Shown piece after piece: positions 32,349 through 40,335 of a stretch of DNA of 45,408 nucleotides (positions are counted from its first letter, which is position 1; each line of letters begins with the position of its first letter). The position numbers and the translations under genes were made by a program. A model generated the notes under the pieces. It searched no databases and had not been told where the DNA came from. It saw only the letters and a program-made list of their open reading frames with translations. Source of the stretch: Chloroflexota bacterium (GTDB taxonomy: Bacteria > Chloroflexota > Limnocylindria > Limnocylindrales > CSP1-4); assembly GCA_016191345.1 (NCBI GenBank), contig JACPOU010000035.1, positions 1-45,408 of the forward strand, in the 5' to 3' direction.

Positions 32349-33807
32349 CACCCGTTGCAGGGCTGTCTGACGGGCTTGCCGGGTTCCTCGAGAGCCCGGC
32401 CCCTGGTGCCGCGGCGCTGGTCGAGCCCCGCCGGGCGATGCGCCGGCGAAGCCGTGCGGCACGCGCTGCGAGATCGCGCTCCAGCCGGACCTCCGCTCGG
32501 GCCACGAATCGCCGCCGCTCCACGAGCCGAAGTGCCGCGAGCGTCGCCGCAAGGGCCGCCTCCGGGTCGCGGCGGCGGTGCTCGCGGAGCTTTGCGATCT
32601 CGATCCAGGCGAGCGCGCCGAGTGTCCCGCCGGCATCGGCGAGCTCCAGCCAGGCGACCTCCGCCTCGGCGTGGCGTCCGAGCCGCCGGAGCAGCCGGGC
32701 GCGATCCGCGTGGAGGCGGGCCGGCGTCCAGGCACCGTCGAGCCGATCGTCTTCAGCGTGGCGCCACGCGGCGTCCGCGGTCGGCCGGCCGATCCGACCC
32801 CCGAAGTCCGGCCGGCGCCGCGGCGACCACCAGTGATCCGCCTCCTCGCGCACGAGGCGCGGTTCGGCGCGGCGCAGGGGAACGGCCGGGACTGGACGGC
32901 TGTCGCGAGCGGCGACGGCCACGTCGAGGCAGGCGAGCGCTTCCTCGAACCGCCGCTCCATCGCGAAGGCACGGGCCAGGCCGGCGAGGTCGCCGCTCGG
33001 TGCGTCGCGCCGGGCGCTCGCGTCGCCGAGCCCCTGCTCCACGTGGGCGAGGAGCCGCGCGAGCGATCGGACGTCCTCGTCGTTGTGCCGGACGATGTCG
33101 AGGAGCCGAGCCGGTTCGCCGTCCCGGAGGAACTGGAGGTAGCGGGCCGGGATCTCCCAGCCCTCGATGTCGCCGAAGCGGCGGAGTCCGAGGAGCTGGG
33201 TCTCGGCCGTCTGGAGGCGGGCATCGGGCATCCGGTGCCGGAAGAGCCGCCGGACGACCGGCAGGAGGTCCAGGTGCCCGGCGTGGACCGGCGGACCTGC
33301 GCCGGCCATCCGGTACCGGGCGACGAGGAGTGGCCAGTCGAACCCCCGGCCGTTGTACGTGACGAGCCAGGCGGCCGTCGGGATGTGGCGCCGGAGCTCA
33401 TCGAGGAAGGCCGGCTCGTCGGCGTGGTCCGGCAGGAGGAGCTGGAGCTGCCGGAACCGGGCGCCCTCCCACCAGCCGAGGCCGACGAGGAAGGCGAGCG
33501 TCCCGGCGGCGGTCGCGAGCCCCGTCGTCTCCGTGTCGAGGCAGACGAGCGTGACGCCGGGCGGCGGCTGGCCCGGCAGCCCGGCCAGGCGCTCGCGATC
33601 GACGGGGATCACGCCGCCGCGGCCCTCGACCCGGACGAAGCACCCGGTCGCCGTCCGCACGAGCTCGCCATCCACCTCCGCGGCCAGGCGCTCGGCGCCG
33701 GCGGCGACCCGCCGGGTCCGGTCCGCGGTTTCGGCGGCGTGGGTGGCAGCATCCCCTCCGCGCGTCGTGCGGAAGTTCGCGAGCCGCCGTTCGAGGGCGA
33801 TGGCCAT
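32335..33807 (-). CDS. mrfB: MrfB/YprB-like DEDD exonuclease with TPR tail
   Basis: This 490-residue protein has an RNase H-like DnaQ-type exonuclease core: Asp and Glu in LVCLDTETTGLA, YNGRGFDWPLLVARY, and the last Asp in HNDEDVRSLARLL. A helical repeat region (about 290-460; FEEALACLDVAV, GRHAEAEVAWLELA) resembles TPRs, as in Bacillus MrfB. MrfB works with the helicase MrfA to excise mitomycin-type DNA damage independently of UvrABC. The start ATG lies one base after the mrfA stop, so the genes are coupled. Identification rests on both the domain order and the neighbour. Confidence 0.88.
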   Translation of the reverse strand: MAIALERRLANFRTTRGGDAATHAAETADRTRRVAAGAERLAAEVDGELVRTATGCFVRVEGRGGVIPVDRERLAGLPGQPPPGVTLVCLDTETTGLATAAGTLAFLVGLGWWEGARFRQLQLLLPDHADEPAFLDELRRHIPTAAWLVTYNGRGFDWPLLVARYRMAGAGPPVHAGHLDLLPVVRRLFRHRMPDARLQTAETQLLGLRRFGDIEGWEIPARYLQFLRDGEPARLLDIVRHNDEDVRSLARLLAHVEQGLGDASARRDAPSGDLAGLARAFAMERRFEEALACLDVAVAARDSRPVPAVPLRRAEPRLVREEADHWWSPRRRPDFGGRIGRPTADAAWRHAEDDRLDGAWTPARLHADRARLLRRLGRHAEAEVAWLELADAGGTLGALAWIEIAKLREHRRRDPEAALAATLAALRLVERRRFVARAEVRLERDLAARAARLRRRIARRGSTSAAAPGAGLSRNPASPSDSPATGVRVA

Positions 33808-33808
33808 C

Positions 33809-36130
33809 TCAGGCGACCTGCGCCGGCTCGCGATCCGCGGCCACGGCCCCGCCCGATCCGAGCCCGCGGAGCAGTCGAAGGGCGAGGGCCTTGGCATCGA
33901 CGAGCGGATCGAGGCGGGGACCCGTGCAGGCCGGGCAGCCGCTGTCGCAGGAACAGGACTCGACGAGGGCGGCCGCGCCGCTCACGAGCTCCTCGTGCCG
34001 CGCGAACAGCCGCTCCGAGAGGCCGACGCCGCCCGGTATCGCCTCGTAGATGTAGATCGTCGGCGATTCCTGGTGCGGCGAGCGAACCTGTGACACGAGG
34101 CCCAGGTCCCGCGGATCGACCATGAGGAGCACCGCCGCCACGGCCTGGATCGCCCGCCCCGCGCCGACGAGCGCGATGTCGAGGTCGTCACGGCGCCAGC
34201 CGGCCGCCGCCGCGTCCGCGGTCACCCAGTAGGCCGTCGTCTGGAGCTCCAGCTCGGGGAGGTCGATGGGACCCCAGCCGACGTTCTCGTCCGTGCCGAA
34301 CTTGAGCTTCTTGAAGAGGGTCACGAGGCTCGCGACCATGACCTCGCCGTGGACCCTCCGGCCGCCCGTCGCCGGCGCGTCGGCGAAGACGTCGAGCGGC
34401 TTCAGGGTCACCGCCCGGTTCGCGTACGTGTAGTGGTCCGCGTCCACCTTGTGGACGTACGCCTTGCGCTCGCCCCACTCGAGGCGGTCCACGTGGTACT
34501 GGACCGATTCGTGGAGGTAGATCGCCCGCTCGTGGACGAGAACCTGGGCTGAGAAGAGGTCCACCTCACCGAGGACGCGCGGCCGGTCCGGCGTCGTGTC
34601 GATGATCACGACGTTCTCCGGGGCCGCGGACCGGAGGCTGACCTCCGACGCCGGGAAGTTCTCCGAGCTCCAGTACCAGCGTCCGTCGCCGGCCTCCCGG
34701 ACGTGGCCCTCCTCGCCGAGGAAGGCCAGCAGATCGTCCGCCGGCTGCGGACCGAAGACCTCGCCGGGCTCGAACGGCCGCTCGAACGTCGCGCAGCGCA
34801 GGTGGGCGAGCAGGATGTGGAGGTTGTCCGGATCCACCCTGGCCTCCTCGGGCGAGCGCTCGAGGAGGAACTCCGGGTGGTGGATCACGTACTGGTCAAC
34901 CGGCGAGGCCGACGCGACGAGGATCCCGACGGAGGTCTCGAGGCGTCGCCCGGCGCGCCCGAGCTGCTGCCACGTGGCCGCCACCGAGCCGGGGTAGCCG
35001 GCAAGCACCGCGACGTCCAGCGAGCCGATGTCCACGCCCAGCTCGAGCGCGTTCGTCGACACGACGCCGAGGATCTCCCCGCTGCGGAGTCCCCGCTCGA
35101 TGGACCGCCGCTCCGTCGGCAGGTAGCCGCCCCGGTAGCCGCGGATCCGTGAGCGGGGGCCGAGGTGCTCGCGGAGCGCCTCGCGCAGGCCGGTGAGGAG
35201 GATCTCCACGGCGACCCGAGCCCGCCCGAAGACGATCGTCTGGCGACCCGCTCGGAGGAAGGGGAGCGCCCATCGCTGGGCGTGGGTCAGGGCCGAGGAT
35301 CGGGCGCCGGTGGCGACGTCCAGGAGCGGCGGGTTCACGAGCAGGACGTGCCGCTCGCCGCGCGGGGCGCCGTTGCGGTCCACGAGTCGTGGCGTCCGTC
35401 CGGTCAGCTGGGCGGCAAGTTCGGCCGGGTTCCCGATCGTGGCCGAGGCGCACACGATGACGGGGTTGGAGCCGTAGTGGCGGCAGAGCCGCAGCAGCCG
35501 CCGGAGGACGTTCGCCACGTGGCTGCCGAAGACGCCGCGGTACGTGTGCAGCTCGTCGATGACGATGACCCGGACCTGCTCGAAGAGCTGGAACCACTTC
35601 GTGTGATGGGGGAGGATGGCGGAGTGGAGCATGTCCGGATTCGTGACGACGACCTGGCCCGCGGTCCGGATCGCCGACCGGATGGGCGCCGGCGTGTCAC
35701 CGTCGTACGTGGCCGCGGAGACCGGGATGGAGCTCGCCATCGCCAGGCCCGCGAACTCGGCGACCTGGTCCTGGCCGAGGGCCTTCGTCGGGAACAGGAA
35801 CAACGCCCGGGCCGACGGATCCTCGGCCAGCGCCTGGAGGACCGGCAGCGTGTAGCACAGCGTCTTCCCGGACGCGGTCGGCGTGACCACGACGACGTCC
35901 TGGCCGGCATGGACGGTCTCGATCGCCTCCGCCTGGTGACGATAGAGGCTCTCGATCCCGCGCGAGCGCAGGCCGCCGGCGATCCGCGGATCCAGCCAGT
36001 CGGGGAACGGCACGCTGTCCGCGGGCCGCGCCGGGATGACCTCGTGATGGAGGACCGCGGAGGCCAGGGACGGATCCTCGAGCAGGCGGGCAAGGACGGC
36101 GTCCGTCCCGGCCGGAGCGTAGGTCCGCAT
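33809..36130 (-). CDS. mrfA: MrfA/YprA-like DEAH-type helicase with DUF1998 domain
   Basis: This 773-residue superfamily 2 helicase has LYRHQAEAIETV (Q motif), Walker A VTPTASGKTLCYTLP, FLFPTKALGQDQ (Ia), TNPDMLHSAIL, the DEVH-type box VIDELHTYRGVFGSH, SATIGNP (III), STNALELGVDIG (V) and QQLGRAGRR (VI). The C-terminal DUF1998 domain carries the four-Cys cluster C-x-C-x3-C-x2-C in SCSCDSGCPACTGP, thought to bind metal. This architecture defines MrfA (YprA), the partner of MrfB. ATG 36130 has GGGAG at suitable spacing. A LexA-type box sits 19 bases upstream, implying SOS control. Confidence 0.93.
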   Translation of the reverse strand: MRTYAPAGTDAVLARLLEDPSLASAVLHHEVIPARPADSVPFPDWLDPRIAGGLRSRGIESLYRHQAEAIETVHAGQDVVVVTPTASGKTLCYTLPVLQALAEDPSARALFLFPTKALGQDQVAEFAGLAMASSIPVSAATYDGDTPAPIRSAIRTAGQVVVTNPDMLHSAILPHHTKWFQLFEQVRVIVIDELHTYRGVFGSHVANVLRRLLRLCRHYGSNPVIVCASATIGNPAELAAQLTGRTPRLVDRNGAPRGERHVLLVNPPLLDVATGARSSALTHAQRWALPFLRAGRQTIVFGRARVAVEILLTGLREALREHLGPRSRIRGYRGGYLPTERRSIERGLRSGEILGVVSTNALELGVDIGSLDVAVLAGYPGSVAATWQQLGRAGRRLETSVGILVASASPVDQYVIHHPEFLLERSPEEARVDPDNLHILLAHLRCATFERPFEPGEVFGPQPADDLLAFLGEEGHVREAGDGRWYWSSENFPASEVSLRSAAPENVVIIDTTPDRPRVLGEVDLFSAQVLVHERAIYLHESVQYHVDRLEWGERKAYVHKVDADHYTYANRAVTLKPLDVFADAPATGGRRVHGEVMVASLVTLFKKLKFGTDENVGWGPIDLPELELQTTAYWVTADAAAAGWRRDDLDIALVGAGRAIQAVAAVLLMVDPRDLGLVSQVRSPHQESPTIYIYEAIPGGVGLSERLFARHEELVSGAAALVESCSCDSGCPACTGPRLDPLVDAKALALRLLRGLGSGGAVAADREPAQVA

Positions 36131-36148
36131 GGCTGGACTCCCTGAAAC

Positions 36149-36162
36149 AGAACACGCGTTCG
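36149..36162 (-). promoter_or_regulatory. LexA (SOS) box of the Bacillus type before mrfA
   Basis: The minus strand reads CGAACGCGTGTTCT, which fits the Gram-positive LexA consensus CGAACRNRYGTTYC at all but the last position. The core GAAC-N4-GTTC is a perfect inverted repeat at 36150-36161. It lies between a plausible -10 (TATGCT, upstream on the minus strand) and the mrfA start codon, an ideal place for repression. Confidence 0.65.
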
Positions 36163-36197
36163 ATGTGCGGCAGCATAGCGAACACTGGGCGGCGGGC

Positions 36198-36216
36198 GTG
36201 CCACCTTGCGTGGCAC
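36198..36216. promoter_or_regulatory. inverted repeat in a divergent promoter region
   Basis: GTGCCAC and GTGGCAC form a perfect 7-bp inverted repeat separated by CTTGC. The element lies in the 146-base gap between divergent mrfA and the FtsB-like gene, just upstream of the latter's -35 box. It could be a transcription-factor operator; the regulator is unknown. Confidence 0.4.
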
Positions 36217-36238
36217 AGGGCGAAGCGCAACGTCGCGG

Positions 36239-36268
36239 TTGACACGACCGCAGCAACGTAGCTACGCT
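36239..36268 (+). promoter_or_regulatory. sigma-70-type promoter for the FtsB-like gene
   Basis: A perfect -35 TTGACA (36239-36244) is followed after 18 bases by TACGCT (36263-36268). The ATG at 36277 is 8 bases after the -10, so the transcript is probably leaderless or nearly so. This is the best-formed promoter I see in the window. Confidence 0.6.
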
Positions 36269-36276
36269 CGGCCCCG

Positions 36277-36840
36277 ATGGCCTTCCCCCCGACACCCGAG
36301 CCGCCCGACGCCCGGCCCGCCGAGCGCGGAGCCGACCTCTCGGCCGTCCCTGCCTTCCTCCGCAACCGGGCCGGCGCCTCCGCCACGTCGACCCGCGTCG
36401 TTCGTGACGATGCCCCGGCCCCGGTGGAGCTGCCCGACGTCGCGAACCTGCCGATGCTCGGGATCGCTCCCCGGCGCCTCGTCCTCATCGCCGCCAGCGT
36501 CGTGCTGGCCTGGCTCGTGATCTCCTTCGGCCGCCAGGTCGCCGAGGCATCCGCCGCGTCGTCGCGGGCCGACGACCTGCGCGCGGCCAACGCGTCGCTG
36601 GCCCAGGAGGTCAGTGCGATGGAGCGCGAGCTCACGACGATCCAGGAGCAGCGCTACATCGTCCAGGCGGCGCGCGCGTTCCGCCTCGGGACGGCGAGCG
36701 AGATCCCCTTCGCGCTGGAGGCCAACGCGCCGCCGCTGCCGGCCGATGCGCCCGGCTCGGCCGCCGTCCAGCTCGGCGCGGATGCGCCGGCGAGCCCGCT
36801 CGCCCGCTGGCTCGACGTGCTCTTCGGGTCCGGGGGCTGA
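36277..36840 (+). CDS. FtsB/DivIC-like septum formation initiator protein
   Basis: This 187-residue protein has a Pro-rich cytoplasmic N-terminus (about 1-65), one membrane segment (RLVLIAASVVLAWLVISFG, about 67-85), then a coiled coil (about 88-130: ADDLRAANASLAQEVSAMERE) and QEQRYIVQAARAFRLGTASEIPF, which resembles the conserved end of FtsB/DivIC proteins. These join FtsQ/FtsL at the division site. The N-terminal cytoplasmic extension is longer than in E. coli FtsB, as in many Gram-positive-like lineages. No other division genes are adjacent. Confidence 0.8.
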   Translation: MAFPPTPEPPDARPAERGADLSAVPAFLRNRAGASATSTRVVRDDAPAPVELPDVANLPMLGIAPRRLVLIAASVVLAWLVISFGRQVAEASAASSRADDLRAANASLAQEVSAMERELTTIQEQRYIVQAARAFRLGTASEIPFALEANAPPLPADAPGSAAVQLGADAPASPLARWLDVLFGSGG

Positions 36841-36950
36841 TCGTCCGGGCCAGACCTCGCGCGGCCTGCCCCATCGTCCAACGGCAGCTCGACGGCACCG
36901 ATCCGCGCCGTGGGCTGCTCGGATTCGTGCGATCGCCGAACGCGGTCAGC

Positions 36951-37580
36951 TCAGCAGATGACTTCGCCAGGAGCCGCGCGCCACCATCGGCCAGGTTCGG
37001 CGATGGCGAAGATCGAGTTGCCCGCCGCGGTGTACGCAGCCAGCACGACGGCGTGGTACCTCGTCCCGTCGGGGGCAGACTTGAATGGGTTGGGGTCGCA
37101 GCCGCCTTCCTCCGTCCAGGTCCAGCTGACAGCGCCATCGGACGCCGGTGCCGTGGCGAGCAGCCTCCGGACCGATTCCGGCAGGGGCGTGTGCTCCACG
37201 AGGCATGGGCCATTGGTGCCCGGGGCTGGGTCGGCCGGCTCGGCGATGCACTCGATCACGCCGTAGACCCGAACCTCGACGCCCTCGCTCCGCGGCGCTC
37301 CCCACGTGACCGTCTGGGTGACCTGCCCAAACTGTCCGTTGCCGATCAAGCGCGTCTCCTCGTCGAACGTCACCCCGGTGGGCTTGGGTGGCACGGGAAC
37401 TGCCATGGGCTCCGTGGTGGACGGTGTCGCTGACGGGCTCGGGCTCGCCGGGGTGATCGTGACCGACGGCGACGCCGCTGGCGTGATGTCCGGCGCCGGG
37501 GTTGCGGCTGACGTGCAGGCGGCCGCGATGAGCAGGCCGACGGTGGCCGTGGTTGCGAGTCGCGTGTGCGACGAGTGCAT
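36951..37580 (-). CDS. putative lipoprotein of unknown function
   Basis: This 209-residue protein has a lipoprotein signal: MHSSHTRLATTATVGLL then the lipobox IAAAC with Cys near residue 23. A Pro/Ser/Thr-rich spacer follows and then a beta-rich domain with paired Cys residues (GVIECIAE, NGPCLVEH, EGGCDPNPF and a C-terminal Cys). ATG 37580 fits the signal peptide; a frame to 37784 adds unrelated sequence. It should be anchored on the outer face of the membrane. I do not recognise the domain. The gene begins the less GC-biased stretch of the window. Confidence 0.7.
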   Translation of the reverse strand: MHSSHTRLATTATVGLLIAAACTSAATPAPDITPAASPSVTITPASPSPSATPSTTEPMAVPVPPKPTGVTFDEETRLIGNGQFGQVTQTVTWGAPRSEGVEVRVYGVIECIAEPADPAPGTNGPCLVEHTPLPESVRRLLATAPASDGAVSWTWTEEGGCDPNPFKSAPDGTRYHAVVLAAYTAAGNSIFAIAEPGRWWRAAPGEVIC

Positions 37581-37838
37581 CCCATGTCCCTCTGGACGGG
37601 TGACGCAGCAGAGACGGTCGGGTGCGTCAGCTGTTACGTCCTGAACCTTGACGCGCGCAGAGCCCCGATCCCGCCCCTGCTCACGTCGGTCGGTTGAGTC
37701 GGCGACGACAGCGCTCGGTCGACGGCCCAGGCCGGATTGCAGCAACGCCCTGTCGAGCGTCATCAGCTCGGGCGGTTCGCGCACGGGCTACGGCAGCGTA
37801 GGCCGCCTCGTAGAGGCTGTGCGCCGTTCAGCACGCAC
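37581..37838. other. 258-base intergenic gap in the accessory region
   Basis: No convincing gene is visible. The segment must hold the promoter of the lipoprotein gene (minus strand), but I cannot assign -35 or -10 boxes with confidence. No hairpin with a T-tract was seen after the gene ending at 37839. Confidence 0.3.
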
Positions 37839-38372
37839 TCAGCGACGGGTGACCAGCGGGGCGAGGCGATCGAGGGCTGTGTCGACGCTGCCAGCAAGCT
37901 GTTGCTCCGTGATCGAGACGTACCGGTGACCGCTTGCCGTCTTTGGCGTGGGCGTGAGCCGCATGGAAGCACGATCCACGAGCGATAGACGCACGAGCGC
38001 AGTAGGGGAAATGGCAAGGAGCAGGTACGGCACGCCATAGAAGATCACGCCCACGGCTTCGTCGATCTCATGCCACGCGAACCGGCTCGAGCCGATCAGG
38101 AGACCCCCGGGCTCGATCTGCACTCTTGGATGGCCAAGGATGTTGTATCTGACCAGGCCAGCGCCGACAGCGAGGAACATCACAGCGTCGACGAGTCCAA
38201 GCCCTGCCACGAGAAGCCGCTCGGCGTCATCCCAGTAGTCGACCTCGCCGAACATCGCCAACCAGATCAGGAACAGTCCGAGCGGGACGAGGACGAGGAG
38301 GTCAACTGCCAGGAACACGCGAATGACCGTTCGCGACGTCCGGTTCGGCCCCGATGCTGAGGGTCGGGTCAA
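37839..38372 (-). CDS. two-pass membrane protein with a PH-like cytoplasmic part
   Basis: This 177-residue protein has two hydrophobic segments (about 17-43, VFLAVDLLVLVPLGLFLIWL, and 52-76, LLVAGLGLVDAVMFLAVGAG), followed by a beta-rich region (RVQIEPGGLLIGSSRFAWHEIDE ... VSITEQQLAGSVDTALDRL, quoted in parts) that resembles bacterial PH-like domains of the STM3941 type. The start is TTG at 38372, overlapping the stop of the helix-turn-helix gene as TTGA, with GAGGGAG upstream. No family can be named firmly. Coupling suggests that it works with, or is regulated together with, the DNA-binding protein. Confidence 0.6.
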   Translation of the reverse strand: MTRPSASGPNRTSRTVIRVFLAVDLLVLVPLGLFLIWLAMFGEVDYWDDAERLLVAGLGLVDAVMFLAVGAGLVRYNILGHPRVQIEPGGLLIGSSRFAWHEIDEAVGVIFYGVPYLLLAISPTALVRLSLVDRASMRLTPTPKTASGHRYVSITEQQLAGSVDTALDRLAPLVTRR

Positions 38373-38731
38373 CGGCTTGCCGCTCCCTCAGCCTCGGGCG
38401 CTGGTCCTGTCGGCCCAGGCGTCTCAGCCATGTGACCCTCGAGCCTCGTGACGCGGTCGACCTCGCGACGCGGGATCAGGACCTGCCCCCCGTCAGTGCG
38501 GTAGGCGTCGTGCTCGTAGCCGAGGCGAGCCCACTTCTTCTCCGTGCTGCGGCTCACGCCAAGCGCCTCCGCGGCCTGGGTGCTTGTCAGATAGTGGGTG
38601 TCCCGCGACCTGTCGCGCTCGTCGATCAGCGCGGCCACGCGGTCTCCGAGCGCAGGATCGAGAGCCCGAACATCGTCGAGCGCCGTGCGGAGCTCATCGT
38701 CAACGGTTCGAGCGCGGTCTGCGAGCGTCAT
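38369..38731 (-). CDS. small helix-turn-helix DNA-binding protein (excisionase/MerR-like)
   Basis: This 120-residue protein has a charged N-terminal helix (about 1-45), then a helix-turn-helix, YLTSTQAAEALGVSRSTEKKW, followed by a wing-like segment with GGQVLIPRREVDRV. This matches the HTH_17/excisionase pattern. The C-terminus is Pro/Ala-rich. A promoter (GTGACA, 17 bases, TAGGGT) ends 9 bases before the ATG, and a direct repeat of AGTGTCA overlaps it, so autoregulation is plausible. It may be a regulator of the membrane protein next to it or a remnant of a mobile element. Confidence 0.7.
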   Translation of the reverse strand: MTLADRARTVDDELRTALDDVRALDPALGDRVAALIDERDRSRDTHYLTSTQAAEALGVSRSTEKKWARLGYEHDAYRTDGGQVLIPRREVDRVTRLEGHMAETPGPTGPAPEAEGAASR

Positions 38732-38740
38732 GGTTCGTGC

Positions 38741-38769
38741 ACCCTAGGGCGAAGTGTCAACAGTGTCAC
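38741..38769 (-). promoter_or_regulatory. promoter and direct-repeat operator of the HTH gene
   Basis: On the minus strand, GTGACA (38769-38764) and TAGGGT (38746-38741) are 17 bases apart. The -10 ends 9 bases before the ATG. On the plus strand AGTGTCA occurs at 38753-38759 and 38762-38768, a 9-base periodic direct repeat that covers the -35 and the spacer, consistent with a repressor site. Confidence 0.5.
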
Positions 38770-38886
38770 GCGCCGTGCCTCAGTTCGCGAGGCAGCAGCG
38801 GGTCAAGGCGCTCTGGTATCAGGGTGACTGCCCCCTTCCCAAGCTACCCACAATCGACCTCGTTGGAGTTCGCACGAGGAAGAACG

Positions 38887-39063
38887 GTGGTGGGGGCCTT
38901 CGCGGCGGGGCTCAGACTCCTGTTGGAACTTGTTGTCATCGGCGGCTTCATCGCCTTCGGCGTGTTCTTCGGCCTCTGGTGGGTTTCGATCTTGTTGGGC
39001 GTCATCACCGCGGCCATTGTCGCGGTCGTGATCATCCGGACGCGGTGGAGCGAAGATGTCTGA
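38887..39063 (+). CDS. very small membrane protein (possibly truncated)
   Basis: This is a candidate 58-residue protein made almost entirely of two hydrophobic segments, LLLELVVIGGFIAFGVFF and VSILLGVITAAIVAVVII, with a basic end. GTG 38887 follows GAGGA by 6 bases; TTG 38863 is an alternative. It resembles the first part of YrdB/DUF2568 proteins, which are usually longer, so it may be a truncated copy. Its stop overlaps the start of the next open frame by 8 bases. Confidence 0.4.
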   Translation: MVGAFAAGLRLLLELVVIGGFIAFGVFFGLWWVSILLGVITAAIVAVVIIRTRWSEDV

Positions 39064-39929
39064 GCCGTTCTTGGTCCAGGAGCAGATCCCGGGCGTCGTC
39101 GAGGCTTGGAGCGAGCGGCGGCTGCCATTCGAACCAAGGGGGGACTCGCTGCGGTTCAGGACGGCCCTGCGTGTTGCGCTTACGGGCTTGGTCGCGACCA
39201 GGGCTTCCGGCCTTCGGGCTGAGTTCGCCTCGACGAGCCGCGACCTCGTAGACGCCGAGAACGTCCTCTTCTACAACGTCGGGGCTTCGGCGTTCGCGCG
39301 CCGATCGGGCTTTCGTGTCGTTCGAGCGATGGGACGATGTCCCGGCACCACCGACTGGCTTGGGCACCTACTTCCACCGATACGAGGTGGTCGCCGCACC
39401 CATCTGGCACCGCTGGGCGGAGGTGGACATCATCGCTGGTTTCGGACCGACGGCCATCTCGGCCCTCACCTCGCTGATGCCGATGGCGGACGTCTGGCAC
39501 GCGGTTCGAGCCGGTCCGGTCGATCTGCGTCGTCGCGGAGCGGTAGACGATCGACTCGGGCTGGTCATCGACATCGCCGCGCCTCGCGAGGTTCACCTTG
39601 CGGCGGTCATGAAGCCACTGATCGATGGCGTGGTTGCTGCCTTCCACGCCCACGACGGATCGGATGGCGGGGAACTCTCACGGCGCGTCGCCGGTTCGCT
39701 GCGCCTCGACGCAGGCGAGGTCCGTCCGCTGTTCGAGGAGTCCGAACGGGCGGTGCTGGGACGGCGGCGACTCCTGTGGCGTCGAGGCGCAGGGGTTCAG
39801 TGGAACCCAGGCGACGATCTCCTTCAGGCCGCCCTGCTCCGGGCGACCATACACAGCCGTACGGGCTGGTCCATCACCGGCCGGATCGTCCGGCTCCAGC
39901 GAGCGACCTTGTCAGACGGGAGCCGCTAG
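39056..39929 (+). pseudogene. unrecognised gene split by a +1 frameshift near 39300
   Basis: Two adjacent frames read as one protein. The first (from ATG 39056) gives a well-formed N-terminal part with VQEQIPGVVEAWSERRLPFE, LRVALTGLVATRASGL and DAENVLFYNVGASAF. After about 39300 this frame turns Arg/Gly-rich and shadow-like, although it stays open to 40105. The frame one base ahead then carries the good sequence: FVSFERWDDVPAPPTGLGTYF, AEVDIIAGFGPTAISALTSL and so on to TAG at 39929. A single extra base near 39296-39303, a sequencing error, or programmed frameshifting would explain this. The joined product of about 290 residues matches no family I know. Confidence 0.6.
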
Positions 39930-40230
39930 GCCTGGGCCATTGCGTTGAGCTGGTCAAGCCACTTTCGGGCGAAGTCGCTGACCTGCGGGCGGGCCTCCGA
40001 CAGCTCCATCGGTCGGGATTCACGTCGCACATCGCCGGCTCGCCGCGGCCGCCGCCGCCGCGGCTCAGCGAGGAACGACTCGACTGCACGACCGCCTTCG
40101 AGTAGGTCACGATCGTCGACGGCGCCTTGTTCTCGGCCCGCAGGTGACGGGCGAACGAGGCCAGGTTGTCCAGAATGTCCGGCGCGGCTATAGAATCAGG
40201 TCGAGCCCGACCGCGGGCGCCAGAGCTCAT
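39926..40230 (-). pseudogene. decayed tyrosine recombinase (integrase) N-terminal fragment
   Basis: The first 45 residues (DILDNLASFARHLRAENKAPSTIVTYSKAV) match the SAM-like core-binding domain of XerC/D-type integrases, which binds att DNA. Near 40085 the frame breaks. The neighbouring frame continues with VESFLAEPRRRRPRRAGDVRR and ends ARKWLDQLNAMAQA before TAG at 39926. The whole catalytic domain (the R-H-R-Y residues) is missing, so it cannot recombine. It lies 105 bases from the tRNA-Met gene, the usual position of an integrase in an element inserted at a tRNA gene. Its 3' end overlaps the end of the frameshifted gene. Confidence 0.62.
40166..40194 (+). promoter_or_regulatory. probable promoter of tRNA-Met
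   Basis: TTGTCC (40166-40171), 17 bases, then TATAGA (40189-40194; TAGAAT overlaps two bases on). This would start transcripts near 40201, about 135 bases before the tRNA. The elements lie inside the antisense integrase remnant. Confidence 0.4.
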
Positions 40231-40335
40231 GACGATCGACCACCGTGCTTCGAAACCACGGTCACCGTCATCGGCTCAAGAACGGTTGTGGTCAAGCTCC
40301 GCGCCAGCTGTGTCGTGCAACTGAGCGTGAACCGT

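Noticed and set aside
39056-40105. Full 349-codon frame as a single protein
   Set aside because: After about 39300 the composition becomes Arg/Gly/Ser-rich and shadow-like, while the adjacent frame has normal protein character.
39926-40230. Functional integrase
   Set aside because: Only the N-terminal DNA-binding part exists, with a frameshift; the catalytic domain is absent.
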